A stretch of 64,000 bases of DNA from Bryobacteraceae bacterium (GTDB lineage: Bacteria > Acidobacteriota > Terriglobia > Bryobacterales > Bryobacteraceae): the NCBI GenBank assembly GCA_041394945.1, contig JAWKHH010000003.1, forward strand, positions 992,001-1,056,000, read 5' to 3'. Below, one piece after another: positions 27,303-36,700 of this stretch. Below the pieces are notes generated by a model, which was not told the DNA's origin, did not search any database, and was given only the letters and a program-made list of their open reading frames with translations. The first letter of the stretch is position 1; each line of letters starts with the position of its first letter. A program made the translations under genes and the position numbers.

Positions 27303-30300
27303 ATGCGATTGCCTCTTCGTACGCGAACCGTGCTGCCGGTTTTTGCAGTGGTCTGCGGGTGTTTCGGGGAGGACTCGCCTCCAGCAGGATTGACGACAAC
27401 GGACTGGGCGCAGATTCGTTCGATCCACGAGCGGGGGCGCATCGCCATCCGGGAGTCCGGCGGCGGGCATCACGCCTATACGCCGGACCAGGATTGGACG
27501 GCGCGATTCGACGGCCGCGGCTTCACTGTGGATCCGAAGGGCGCCGGTTGGAAGTGGGGGCTCGAGTTGACGGCGTGGGGCCGCGACGGGCGAAAGGTCG
27601 CCGTCCAGGGCGCTGCTCCGGTGGAGGCGAACGGGTCGCGGCTTTCCTATCGCTGGGCCGATGGCGTGGAAGAGTGGTTTCTCAACTGCCGGAACGGATT
27701 GGAGCACGGGTACACGCTGGCGAGCCGGCCGGCCGGCGACGGCTCGCTGCGGTTCGAACTTGGCGTTCGCGGCGGCCTGGCGGCGCGGATCGACGCGGAC
27801 GGGCGCGGCGCCGGTTTCGGCGATGCCTCAGGCCGGAGCCGGATTCGCTACGCGGGACTAGTGGCATGGGACGCCGACGGGCGCAGACTTCCGGCGCGCC
27901 TGGAGCAGACCGAGCGCGGCGGCATCGCGATCGCCGTGGATGACGGCGGCGCCCGCTATCCAGTGACTGTCGATCCGTTTGTGCAGCAGGCGTACTTGAA
28001 GGCGTTCAACGCGGGGCCGATCGATGATTTCGGATTCGCGGTGGCCGCGTCGGGCGAGACGGTGGTAGTGGGCGCGCCGTTCGAGGACTCAGCGGCGACC
28101 GGCGTCAACGGCGATGGAACGGGCGACGGGTCCTTCGACAGCGGGGCGGCGTACGTGTTCGTGCGCAGCGGCGGGTCCTGGAGCCAGCAGGCGTACCTGA
28201 AGGCTTCGAATCCGAATCCGGACGACCGTTTCGGCAGCGCCGTGGCGATCTCGGGCGACACGATCGTGGTCGGGGCTCCGAAGGAGGACAGCGTCGTCGT
28301 CGGGGTCAACGGGAACCAGTTCGACAACAACGCGCAGCAGGCGGGCGCGGCGTATGTATTCGTGCGGGCTGGAAGCGCGTGGGCGCAGCAGGCGTACCTG
28401 AAGGCATCGAACACGGAATCCGGCGACGAGTTCGGGCGCGCGGTGGCGATCTCCGGGGACACGGCCGTCATCGGGGCGACGGGCGAAGACAGCGAGGCGA
28501 CCGGCGTGGGCGGCAACGGATCGGCCAACGGAGCGCAGCTTGCCGGCGCCGCATACGTCTTCACGCGCTTAGGGACCTTCTGGAGCCAGCAGGCGTACCT
28601 GAAGGCGTCGAACACGAACGCGTTCGATCAGTTCGGCTGGTCGGTAGCTATTTCGGGCGACACCGCCATCGTGGGCGCGCCCGGCGAGAGTTCCGTGGCG
28701 ACGGGCGCGAATGGCAACCAGCTCGACAACAACTCGTTCGCCAGCGGCGCGGCGTACGTGTTCACGCGAACCGGCTTGACCTGGAGTCAGCAGGCGTACC
28801 TGAAGGCGTCGAACACCGGAGCTTCGGATCAGTTCGGCTACGCAGTGGCGGCGTCGGGCGAGACGGTGGCCGTGGGCGCGCCCGGCGAAGACTCGAACGC
28901 CATCGGAGTGAACGGAAGCGGGCTCAACGATCTTTCCGCGGATTCCGGGGCCGCCTACGTTTTCCTGCGGTCGGCGGGGCTGTGGAACCAGCAGGCGTAC
29001 GTGAAGGCGTCGAACACGGGCACGGCGGATCGTTTCGGATGGTCGCTGGGGCTAGCGCTCGAGACATTAGTGGTGGGCGCGGTGGGCGAGGATTCAAACG
29101 CGACCGGCGTGAACGGGAGCCAGGCGAGCGACACCTCGCCTGATTCCGGTGCGGCGTATGTGTTCGTGCGTTCCGGCGGCATCTGGGTGCAGACCGACTA
29201 CCTGAAGGCGTCGAACACGCAGACGGCGGACCAGTTCGGCCACGCTGCGGCGGTTGCCGGCGACATCATCGTGGTGGGCGCTTTCGGCGAAGACAGCGTC
29301 GCCAACAGCGTGAACGGGATCCAGGAGGACAACAACGCTCCTGACGCGGGCGCGGCATATACGTTCAGCACGGGGAGCGCGGCGACGATCGTCGTTTCAT
29401 CGGGAACGCCACAGACGGCGCCGGTGAACTCGCAGTTCGCGAGCGCGCTCACTGTGGTGGTTCGCGACGGCGCCTCAAATCCGATCGTGGGGGCGGTGGT
29501 GACGTTTACCGCGCCGGCGGCGGGTGCGAGTGGCACGTTCCCCGGGACGGGGACGGTAGCGACGGCGGTAACGAACAACGCCGGCTTCGCCACCTCGCCG
29601 CTGTTCACGGCCAACGGAACGGCGGGAACCTACAACGTCGTGGCGACCACGGCGTCGGCTGCGAATTCCGCCAACTTCTCGCTCACGAACACGGCCGGGT
29701 GCAGCTACAGCGTCACTCCGACACAAGGGACGGCGGCGGCGGCGGGCGCGACCGGCGCGTTCACGGTGAACACGGGCGCGGGATGCTTCTGGAACGCGGT
29801 GAGCGACGCGGCGTGGCTCACGATCAGCGCCGGCGCGTCAGGTACCGGGAGCGGGCAGGTGAACTACGTAGTGGGCGCCAACGCGGGCGCGCTGCGAGTG
29901 GGCAACATCACGGTGGCGGGGCAGATCTTTTCGCTGACCCAGAGCGCCGTGGGCGGAGGGGGAGGCGGCGGGGTTCCGGCGGCCGGTGCGGTGTCGCCGT
30001 CGGCCGGAACCGGCCCCTCTCAGACGTTCATCTTCAGTTTCTCGGATCCTGACAGCGCCAACGATCTCGATATCGTCAACGTGCTGATCAACAACGCGAT
30101 CGATGGACGGCAGGCCTGTTACCTGGCCTATGCGCGGGCGTCGGGAGCGCTGTATCTGGTGAACGACGCCGGAGAGGCGGGCGGGCCTTTCGCGGGCACC
30201 ATCTCGATCCCCGGCACCGGAGTCGCATCCAACAGCCAATGCACGATCAACGCCGGCGGATCGTTCGCCACGGTGAGCGGCAGCACGTTGACGCTGGTGC

Positions 30301-30872
30301 TGAACATATCGTTCTCGGCTCAGTTCGGCGCCCGGCGCATCGTCTACGTGGCGGCCCGGGATTTGGCCGGCCACTCGAGCGGGTGGCACGCCAAAGGGGT
30401 ATGGACGGTCCCGTTCACGGCTGGTGGGACGTCGGTGGTGAGCCTCTCGCCGGCGCGCGTGGAATCGAATTCGGTAGTGATGACGGCCACGTTCGCCGAC
30501 GTGAACGGCTTCCAGGACCTGGCAGTGCTCAACATACTGGTCGCGAACGCGATCGACGGGCGCCAGGCGTGTTACCTGGCTTACGTTCGAGCCACCGAGA
30601 CGCTGTTCCTGGTGAACGACGCGGGCGACGCCGGTGGACCGTTCGCCGGCGCGATGCAGATCCCCGGCGGCAGCGGGACGATCGCCAACAGCCAATGCGC
30701 GATCAACTCGGTGGCATCGTCGGTATCGGGGTCGGGCAGCAATCTGACGCTCACGCTGAACGTGTTCTTCGGCCTCGGGTTCACGGGAGACAAGATCGTC
30801 TATGCGGCAGCCCGCGATGTAGCGTCGAACAACAGCGGATGGCAGCCGGTGGGGACGGTGACGGTTCCATGA
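27303..30872 (+). CDS. Giant secreted FG-GAP propeller protein with Ig, BACON-like and paired C-terminal modules
   Basis: A 1189-residue exported protein (ATG with GGAG five bases upstream). Residues about 1-22 are hydrophobic and end at Cys-Gly-Cys, perhaps a lipoprotein-like signal. Residues 25-225 are an N-terminal domain ending YPVTVDPFVQQ. Residues 227-685 hold seven repeats of about 60 residues (QQAYLKASN..., SGDT-x-VVGAP-x-EDS, GAAYVFVRSG), enough for one integrin-alpha-like propeller. Then an Ig-like Big_1 unit (690-795), a BACON-like domain (CSYSVTPTQG to IFSLTQS, about 800-885), a poly-Gly linker and two copies of a module with IDGRQACYLAY and NSQC (905-1038 and 1060-1189). Closely related to the next gene. 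Likely adhesion or polymer binding. Confidence 0.9.
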   Translation: MRLPLRTRTVLPVFAVVCGCFGEDSPPAGLTTTDWAQIRSIHERGRIAIRESGGGHHAYTPDQDWTARFDGRGFTVDPKGAGWKWGLELTAWGRDGRKVAVQGAAPVEANGSRLSYRWADGVEEWFLNCRNGLEHGYTLASRPAGDGSLRFELGVRGGLAARIDADGRGAGFGDASGRSRIRYAGLVAWDADGRRLPARLEQTERGGIAIAVDDGGARYPVTVDPFVQQAYLKAFNAGPIDDFGFAVAASGETVVVGAPFEDSAATGVNGDGTGDGSFDSGAAYVFVRSGGSWSQQAYLKASNPNPDDRFGSAVAISGDTIVVGAPKEDSVVVGVNGNQFDNNAQQAGAAYVFVRAGSAWAQQAYLKASNTESGDEFGRAVAISGDTAVIGATGEDSEATGVGGNGSANGAQLAGAAYVFTRLGTFWSQQAYLKASNTNAFDQFGWSVAISGDTAIVGAPGESSVATGANGNQLDNNSFASGAAYVFTRTGLTWSQQAYLKASNTGASDQFGYAVAASGETVAVGAPGEDSNAIGVNGSGLNDLSADSGAAYVFLRSAGLWNQQAYVKASNTGTADRFGWSLGLALETLVVGAVGEDSNATGVNGSQASDTSPDSGAAYVFVRSGGIWVQTDYLKASNTQTADQFGHAAAVAGDIIVVGAFGEDSVANSVNGIQEDNNAPDAGAAYTFSTGSAATIVVSSGTPQTAPVNSQFASALTVVVRDGASNPIVGAVVTFTAPAAGASGTFPGTGTVATAVTNNAGFATSPLFTANGTAGTYNVVATTASAANSANFSLTNTAGCSYSVTPTQGTAAAAGATGAFTVNTGAGCFWNAVSDAAWLTISAGASGTGSGQVNYVVGANAGALRVGNITVAGQIFSLTQSAVGGGGGGGVPAAGAVSPSAGTGPSQTFIFSFSDPDSANDLDIVNVLINNAIDGRQACYLAYARASGALYLVNDAGEAGGPFAGTISIPGTGVASNSQCTINAGGSFATVSGSTLTLVLNISFSAQFGARRIVYVAARDLAGHSSGWHAKGVWTVPFTAGGTSVVSLSPARVESNSVVMTATFADVNGFQDLAVLNILVANAIDGRQACYLAYVRATETLFLVNDAGDAGGPFAGAMQIPGGSGTIANSQCAINSVASSVSGSGSNLTLTLNVFFGLGFTGDKIVYAAARDVASNNSGWQPVGTVTVP

Positions 30873-30962
30873 ATCGGGCCGGCTCTAGCCGATCTCAAAT
30901 GAATCCCCTATAACCGCTGCGTCCGTCCAGGCCGATAGCCCAACTGAGGATCCAAAACCCAG

Positions 30963-33560
30963 ATGCGCTACCGGCTTGCCCTACTCCCGCTCTCTCTCTG
31001 CTCCGCCATGTTCGGCGCCGTCACGCAGCAGGCCTACCTGAAAGCGTCGAACACGCAGGCACTCGACGAGTTCGGCCGCGCGGTGGCGATTTCGGGCGAT
31101 ACGGCCGTGGTTGGCGCTCCGGAAGAAGACAGCAACGCGACCGGCGTGAACGGTACGCAAGGCGACAATTCCGCCGCGAGCGCAGGCGCCGCCTATGTCT
31201 TCGTGCGGGTTGCCGGAACGTGGACGCAGCAGGCGTATCTGAAGGCCTCGAACGCCCACGCCGGTGCGGCATTTGGGACGTCGGTGGCGATCTCCGGTGA
31301 CACGATCGTCGTCGGCTCGCCGAAGGAGAAGACGGGCGGCGACGGGACGGGGGCGGCCTACGTCTTCGTACGGTCCGGGAGCGTTTGGACTCAACAGGCG
31401 ACGCTGCGGGCCTCGAACGCGGAAGCAGGCGACGAGTTCGGGACGTCGGTGGCGATATCGGGCGACACAATCGTCGCCGGCGCGCCGGATGAGTCAAGCA
31501 ACGCGACAGGGGTGAATGGGCCGAACAACAACAACGCGCTGATTTCCGGCGCGGCGTACGTGTTCGTCAGGAACGGGTCCACGTGGACGCAGCAGGCCTA
31601 TTTGAAGGCTTCGAACACGGGCGCGGGCGACGTTTTCGGTACGGCCGTGGCGATCTCGGGAGAATCGATCGCGGTGGGCGCGCCAGGAGAACGCAGCAAC
31701 GCCACCGGGGTAAACGGCGATCAGAACGACAACAGCGCGTTGAGCTCGGGCGCGGTGTATGTATTCACGAGGACCGGCGTGGTCTGGAGCCAGCAGGCGT
31801 ATCTGAAGGCGTCGAACACGCAGACGTTCGATAGCCTCGGCGCGTCGGTGGCGATCTCCGGCAATACGGTGATCGCCGGTGCGCCGGAGGAAGACAGCGC
31901 TGCGGCGGGTGTGAACGGGAATCAGGCCGACAATACGGCGGCGGGCAGCGGGGCCGCCTATGTGTTCGTCCGCAGCGGCCTGGCATGGTCCCAGCAGGCC
32001 TACCTAAAAGCTTCCAATCCGAATAACAACGACTTTTTCGGGAGATCGGTTTCGATCGACGGGGAGCGCGCCGCGGTGGGCGCCGATTGGGAGGACAGTG
32101 ACAGCGATACGATCAATGGCGATCAGAACAACAACGGCGCGAACCAGGCCGGGGCGGTCTACGCGTTCTTTCGCACCGGCGACGCATGGTCGCAGGAGGC
32201 ATACCTGAAGGCTTTCAACAGCCGCGTGAACGCGCTGTTCGGGATCGCGGTTTCGGTGTCGGGATCGACGGTGTTCGTGGGCTCGAAGTGGGAGTCGAGC
32301 AATGCGACCGGCGTCAATGGGAGCTCGAGCAACGCGAGCGCGGTCGGCGCCGGCGCGGCGTACCCGTTCGTTTTCGAGGGCTCGGGAGGATGCACGTACT
32401 CGCTGAGCGCGGCTTCGGCCGGGGCGCCGGCGGCAGGCGGCGCGGCGAGCGTCGGCGTGATCGCGGGCGCGGGGTGCGCGTGGACGGCGTCGACCAACGC
32501 CAACTGGATCACGGTCACTTCGGGCGCATCGGGGTCCGGGCCCGGAACGGTCGCGCTTTCGATAGCCGCGAATCCCGGATTGCCGCGGAGCGGCGCGGTC
32601 TCGATCGCGGGCCAGACATTCACGATCAACCAGGAGGGCGATCCGTCGGCGTCGTCCTTCCCGGGCGCCGGAGTGCCCAACCCGTCGTTCGGCGCCGGCT
32701 CCACGGGAACGGTGACGTTCACGTTCACCGACGGAGACGGTATCGCCGACCTGAGCGTGGTCAACATCCTGATCAACGACGCCATTGATGGGCGCAACGC
32801 CTGCTACCTGGCCTACATTCCCACGCAGGGGACCTTGCTGCTGGTGAACGACGGGGGCGACGCGTCCGGGCCCTTCGCCGGAGTGGGTGCGCTGCCGGGC
32901 GCTGGGCTGATCGGGAATTCGCAGTGCACTGTGGATCTCGGGGCGTCGGCGTCGTCGATTTCGGGGAACACGCTCACGCTGACACTCAAGTTCTCGTTCT
33001 CGACGGCGTTCGGGGGCAACCGCGTTATGTACCTTGCGGCGCGGGACATCGGCGGCCACAATACGGGCTGGCTGCCGCGTGCGGTGTGGAGCGTACCGCT
33101 GGCCGGGCCTGGGTCCGGCACGAGCGTCGTCGGATTGACGCCGCGGCGAGCGTCGGCAAGCGCGGCGACTTTCACCGCCATCTTTTCCGACATCAGCGGG
33201 TTCGCCGATTTGAACGTGATCAACCTGCTGATCAACTCGGGCATCGACGGCCGCCAGGCGTGTTATCTGGCGTTTGTCCGGTCGACGGGGCAGGTGCTGC
33301 TGGTGAACGACGCAGGCGACGCCGGCGGTCCTTTTGCCGGAGGGATGACGATTCCCGGCACGGGCTCAGTGGCGAACAGCCAGTGCACGATTCAGGGGAC
33401 CGGAGCGTCGGTATCCGGGTCCGGCAGTAATCTTACCCTGACCCTGCCGATCTCCTTCACAGGCGCTTTCGCCGGCGACCGGATCGTCTACGCGGCCGCG
33501 CGGGATAGCTCGAATAACAATTCGGGCTGGCAGGCTATGGGTACGATCACCGTCCCATAG
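30963..33560 (+). CDS. Secreted FG-GAP propeller protein, paralog of the upstream gene
   Basis: An 865-residue exported protein: signal peptide MRYRLALLPLSLCSAMFGAV, then directly seven FG-GAP-like repeats (about 20-470; QQAYLKASN, SGDT-x-V-x-GAP, SGAAYVFVR), a BACON-like domain (477-560; CTYSLSAASAG to FTINQEGD) and two C-terminal modules (583-715 and 735-865) with IDGRNACYLAY/IDGRQACYLAF and NSQC. Relative to its paralog it lacks the N-terminal 225-residue domain and the Big_1 unit. Repeat DNA is similar enough between the two genes to allow recombination. It lies 90 bases downstream of the paralog and is probably co-transcribed. Confidence 0.9.
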   Translation: MRYRLALLPLSLCSAMFGAVTQQAYLKASNTQALDEFGRAVAISGDTAVVGAPEEDSNATGVNGTQGDNSAASAGAAYVFVRVAGTWTQQAYLKASNAHAGAAFGTSVAISGDTIVVGSPKEKTGGDGTGAAYVFVRSGSVWTQQATLRASNAEAGDEFGTSVAISGDTIVAGAPDESSNATGVNGPNNNNALISGAAYVFVRNGSTWTQQAYLKASNTGAGDVFGTAVAISGESIAVGAPGERSNATGVNGDQNDNSALSSGAVYVFTRTGVVWSQQAYLKASNTQTFDSLGASVAISGNTVIAGAPEEDSAAAGVNGNQADNTAAGSGAAYVFVRSGLAWSQQAYLKASNPNNNDFFGRSVSIDGERAAVGADWEDSDSDTINGDQNNNGANQAGAVYAFFRTGDAWSQEAYLKAFNSRVNALFGIAVSVSGSTVFVGSKWESSNATGVNGSSSNASAVGAGAAYPFVFEGSGGCTYSLSAASAGAPAAGGAASVGVIAGAGCAWTASTNANWITVTSGASGSGPGTVALSIAANPGLPRSGAVSIAGQTFTINQEGDPSASSFPGAGVPNPSFGAGSTGTVTFTFTDGDGIADLSVVNILINDAIDGRNACYLAYIPTQGTLLLVNDGGDASGPFAGVGALPGAGLIGNSQCTVDLGASASSISGNTLTLTLKFSFSTAFGGNRVMYLAARDIGGHNTGWLPRAVWSVPLAGPGSGTSVVGLTPRRASASAATFTAIFSDISGFADLNVINLLINSGIDGRQACYLAFVRSTGQVLLVNDAGDAGGPFAGGMTIPGTGSVANSQCTIQGTGASVSGSGSNLTLTLPISFTGAFAGDRIVYAAARDSSNNNSGWQAMGTITVP

Positions 33561-33599
33561 GTCGCCAGCGCGCCGGGAAACTTTTCCTCCTTACTGTCG

Positions 33600-33627
33600 T
33601 TAAAACTCCGGCCGCCGGGTCTATAAC
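33600..33627 (+). promoter_or_regulatory. Promoter candidate for the RCC1-repeat gene
   Basis: TTAAAA (33600-33605) and TATAAC (33622-33627) are separated by 16 bases. The -10 matches consensus at five of six positions; the -35 at four. The RCC1-protein gene starts 110 bases downstream. Confidence 0.35.
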
Positions 33628-33692
33628 ATCAGGATCTGGCGGGCTTCGCTTTCCTTTTGCGAACCCGGCGTTCTAAAATGAAGCGGTCTCAT

Positions 33693-33713
33693 AGGCAGCC
33701 TCCCAGGCTGCCT
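33693..33713 (+). other. Perfect 9-bp hairpin in the leader of the RCC1-repeat gene
   Basis: AGGCAGCCT (33693-33701) pairs with AGGCTGCCT (33705-33713) around a 3-base loop. It ends 11 bases before the ribosome-binding site and has no T tract, so it is more likely a leader structure, mRNA-stability element or DNA palindrome than a terminator. Confidence 0.4.
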
Positions 33714-33736
33714 GCCGACCGTTGGGAGGAAGTCGC

Positions 33737-36700
33737 GTGAACCTGCATCAAACAATCCAAAGAGCTGGCGTAGCGGCATTGCTATTGCCGTTCGCGGCCA
33801 TAGCGCAACGAATTCAGATCCTGGAAGCGCCCCCGTCCGGCGCGCCGGCGGCGCTCCGCTCGATCGGGGAGATCTCGCTCGCGCAGCGGATCGCGGTCCC
33901 GGAGGCAGGTTCGCACGTTCTCGTATTGTCGAGCGACGGCCGTGTTCACACCTGGAATGCGCTGTCGGCGGACCAGGGATGGAAGCCGGTGGATGCGCTG
34001 ACGGAGGTGACGGCGATCGCGGCGGGCGCGCTTCACAATGCAGCCGTCCGCGCCGACGGCACGGTATGGACGTGGGGCGCGAACGACCAGGGGCAGCTCG
34101 GCAACGGCACATTAGAGCCACGGCCGGGGGTTGCTGCCGTTGATACGTTGACCGATGTGCGTGCGATCGCCGCCGGGAAGGCGTTTACGCTCGCCCTTCG
34201 CGGCGACGGCACGGTCTGGGTGTGGGGCTCCAACTGGAACGACATCGATCGGGCCGACTCGCGCCGCGTGATCGACCGCCCGGTATCGATCCCGGGACTC
34301 GGCGGAATCGAGGCGATCGCGGTCTTCCGGAATCGCGGCTATGCGCGCGATCGCGCCGGCCGTATTCTCGAGTGGGGAGAAGGGGCGATCAGCAACGGCG
34401 CCGCGGAACCGCACGAAATAGACGCGCTGGCCGATCCGGAACTAGCCCGGGAGGTGTCGCGCCGGCTCGATGGGCGCCCGGCTCTCGGGCCGGCGGTCTG
34501 GTTCGACAACTTCGGACTCACCCGGCGGTTGGACATCGGCTACGGAAATATCGGCGATCTGCCGCTGGGAGGAACTCTGGTGGACGCGGCGAGCGGGTGG
34601 ACGGTGGGTGTGATCGCCAATCCGCTGGGCGCGGCGGCGGCTGCCGAGCCGGGGGCGGCGATCGGAACGTCGGCGGGGAAAGCCGGAACGGAAGCGGGAC
34701 GCGGGCTGTGGGCGATGATCGAACCGCGCAGTTCTTCATCGTCGCCGAACCTCTCGAGCGCGCAGTTCCACAACCTCTTTCTCCAGCAGGCGGGCACGGT
34801 CTGCGGGTGGGGCCAGAACACGGACGGCCAATTGGGCGACGGCACGGCGGTAAACCGGCTGAGTCCGGTAACGGCCGACTCGCTGGCTGGAATCACGATG
34901 GTCTCGGCCGGCTGGGCGCACGGGGTGGCCTTGAAGAACGACGGCACGGTATGGACCTGGGGATCGAACTCGAACGGCCAGCTCGGCGATGCGACGATCG
35001 CGAGCAAGCCTTCGCCGAACCCGGCGCCCGGGTTGACGGGAGTGATCGCGGTGGCGGCGGGCGGATTCCATAGCATGGCCCTGAAGGGCGACGGCACGGT
35101 GTGGACATGGGGTCTCGGCACGGACGGGCAGTTGGGCAACGGCTCGATGGGGCAGGTAAGCACCCCGGTCCAGGTGACCGGGCTGGCCAACGTGGTGGCG
35201 ATCGCGGCTGGCGAGCGCTTCAGTCTCGCGCTACGCTCGGACGGCTCGGTGGCGGCGTGGGGATTGAACGCGTCGGGCCAGCTTGGCGACGGAAGCGTAG
35301 TGAAGAAGACGACTCCCGTGACAGTCACGGGGCTGACCGGCGTGGCGCAAATCGCCGCCGGCAGCGACCATGCCCTGGCAAGGAAGAGCGATGGCTCCGT
35401 GTGGGCATGGGGCTTCAACGGATTCGGCCAGCTCGGCGATAATTCGCAGACCAACCGGATGACACCGGTCCAATCGGGCAGCCTGACGGGAGTGAGCGCG
35501 ATCGGCGCGGGTTCGTTCCATAGCCTCGCGGTGCAGGGAGCGGGCACGGTTTGGACATGGGGGCAGAATTCGAGCGGCCAATTGGGCGATGGGACGGTGA
35601 CGCCGCGCCTGGTTCCGGTTACGGTGCCGGGCATCGCGTCGATTACGGCCGTGGCGGGCGGCGCCGGACACAGCGCGGCGCTTCGCAGCGACGGGGCGCT
35701 GTTTGCGTGGGGCAACAACACCAATGGCGCGCTCGGAGACGGAACCACCTCGGGAACGGCGTCACCGGTCGCGGTGGCGGCGTGCGCGGCGGCGTCGGCT
35801 GGCGGATCCACGCCGAGCGGCCGGTCCCGCCGGCTGGCGGCTGCGGGCAACTATGGCCTCGTGATTCGAACCGACGGCGTGGTGCTCGGGTGGGGCGAGA
35901 ACAACAGCGGCCAGTTGGGCGACGGATCCACGATGAACAAGACCACGCCGGTGGTGGTGCAGGGCGTGGCCGGGGCCTCACAGATTTCGGCAGGCACGAC
36001 GCACGGGCTGGCGGTGAAGTCCGACGGAACGGTTCGCGCCTGGGGCGGCAACACGAGCGGGCAGCTTGGCACCGGGAACCTCGGCGCATCGCTGACATCG
36101 GTGCAGATCCCGGGGCTTGCCGACGTGTCGACCGTCGCGGCCGGCGGCTCCCATAGCCTGGCGTCAAAGACGGACGGCAGCGTGGTTGCCTGGGGCGACA
36201 ACTCGCTCGGCCAGTTGGGCGACGGAACGAACGTTCAGCGGCTTACGCCGACGGCAGTTCCGGGAATCACCGACGTCGTTGCGGTGGCGGCGGGCGAGAA
36301 TCACAGCCTGGCTTTGAAGAACGACGGGACGGTATGGGCGTGGGGACTGAACTCGAACGCGCAGCTCGGCGACCATACGTTCACCAATCGGAACGTTCCG
36401 GTTGAGGTGAAGGGTCTCACCAACGTGGTGCGAATCGCCGCCGGACAGAACCATTCGATGGCGCTACGCTCCGACGGGACGGTCTGGCTGTGGGGCAACA
36501 ACGCCAACGGGCAACTGGGCGACGGGAGCACGGAGACGCGGTCGGATCGAGTGCGGGCGAGCGACCTCATTGCGGTGGTGGCGATCGATGCGGCCGGCAG
36601 CCACAGTCTCGCCGTCAAGAGCGACGGCACAGTATGGGCGTGGGGCCTGAATTCGAGTGGACAACTAGGAAACGGAACCCCTACGCAAAGCACGGTTCCG

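Noticed and set aside
28180..29240. Regularly spaced, nearly identical DNA words (as in CAGCAGGCGTACCTGAAG)
   Set aside because: Spacing of about 180 bp and in-frame coding show these are protein repeats of an FG-GAP propeller, not a CRISPR array.
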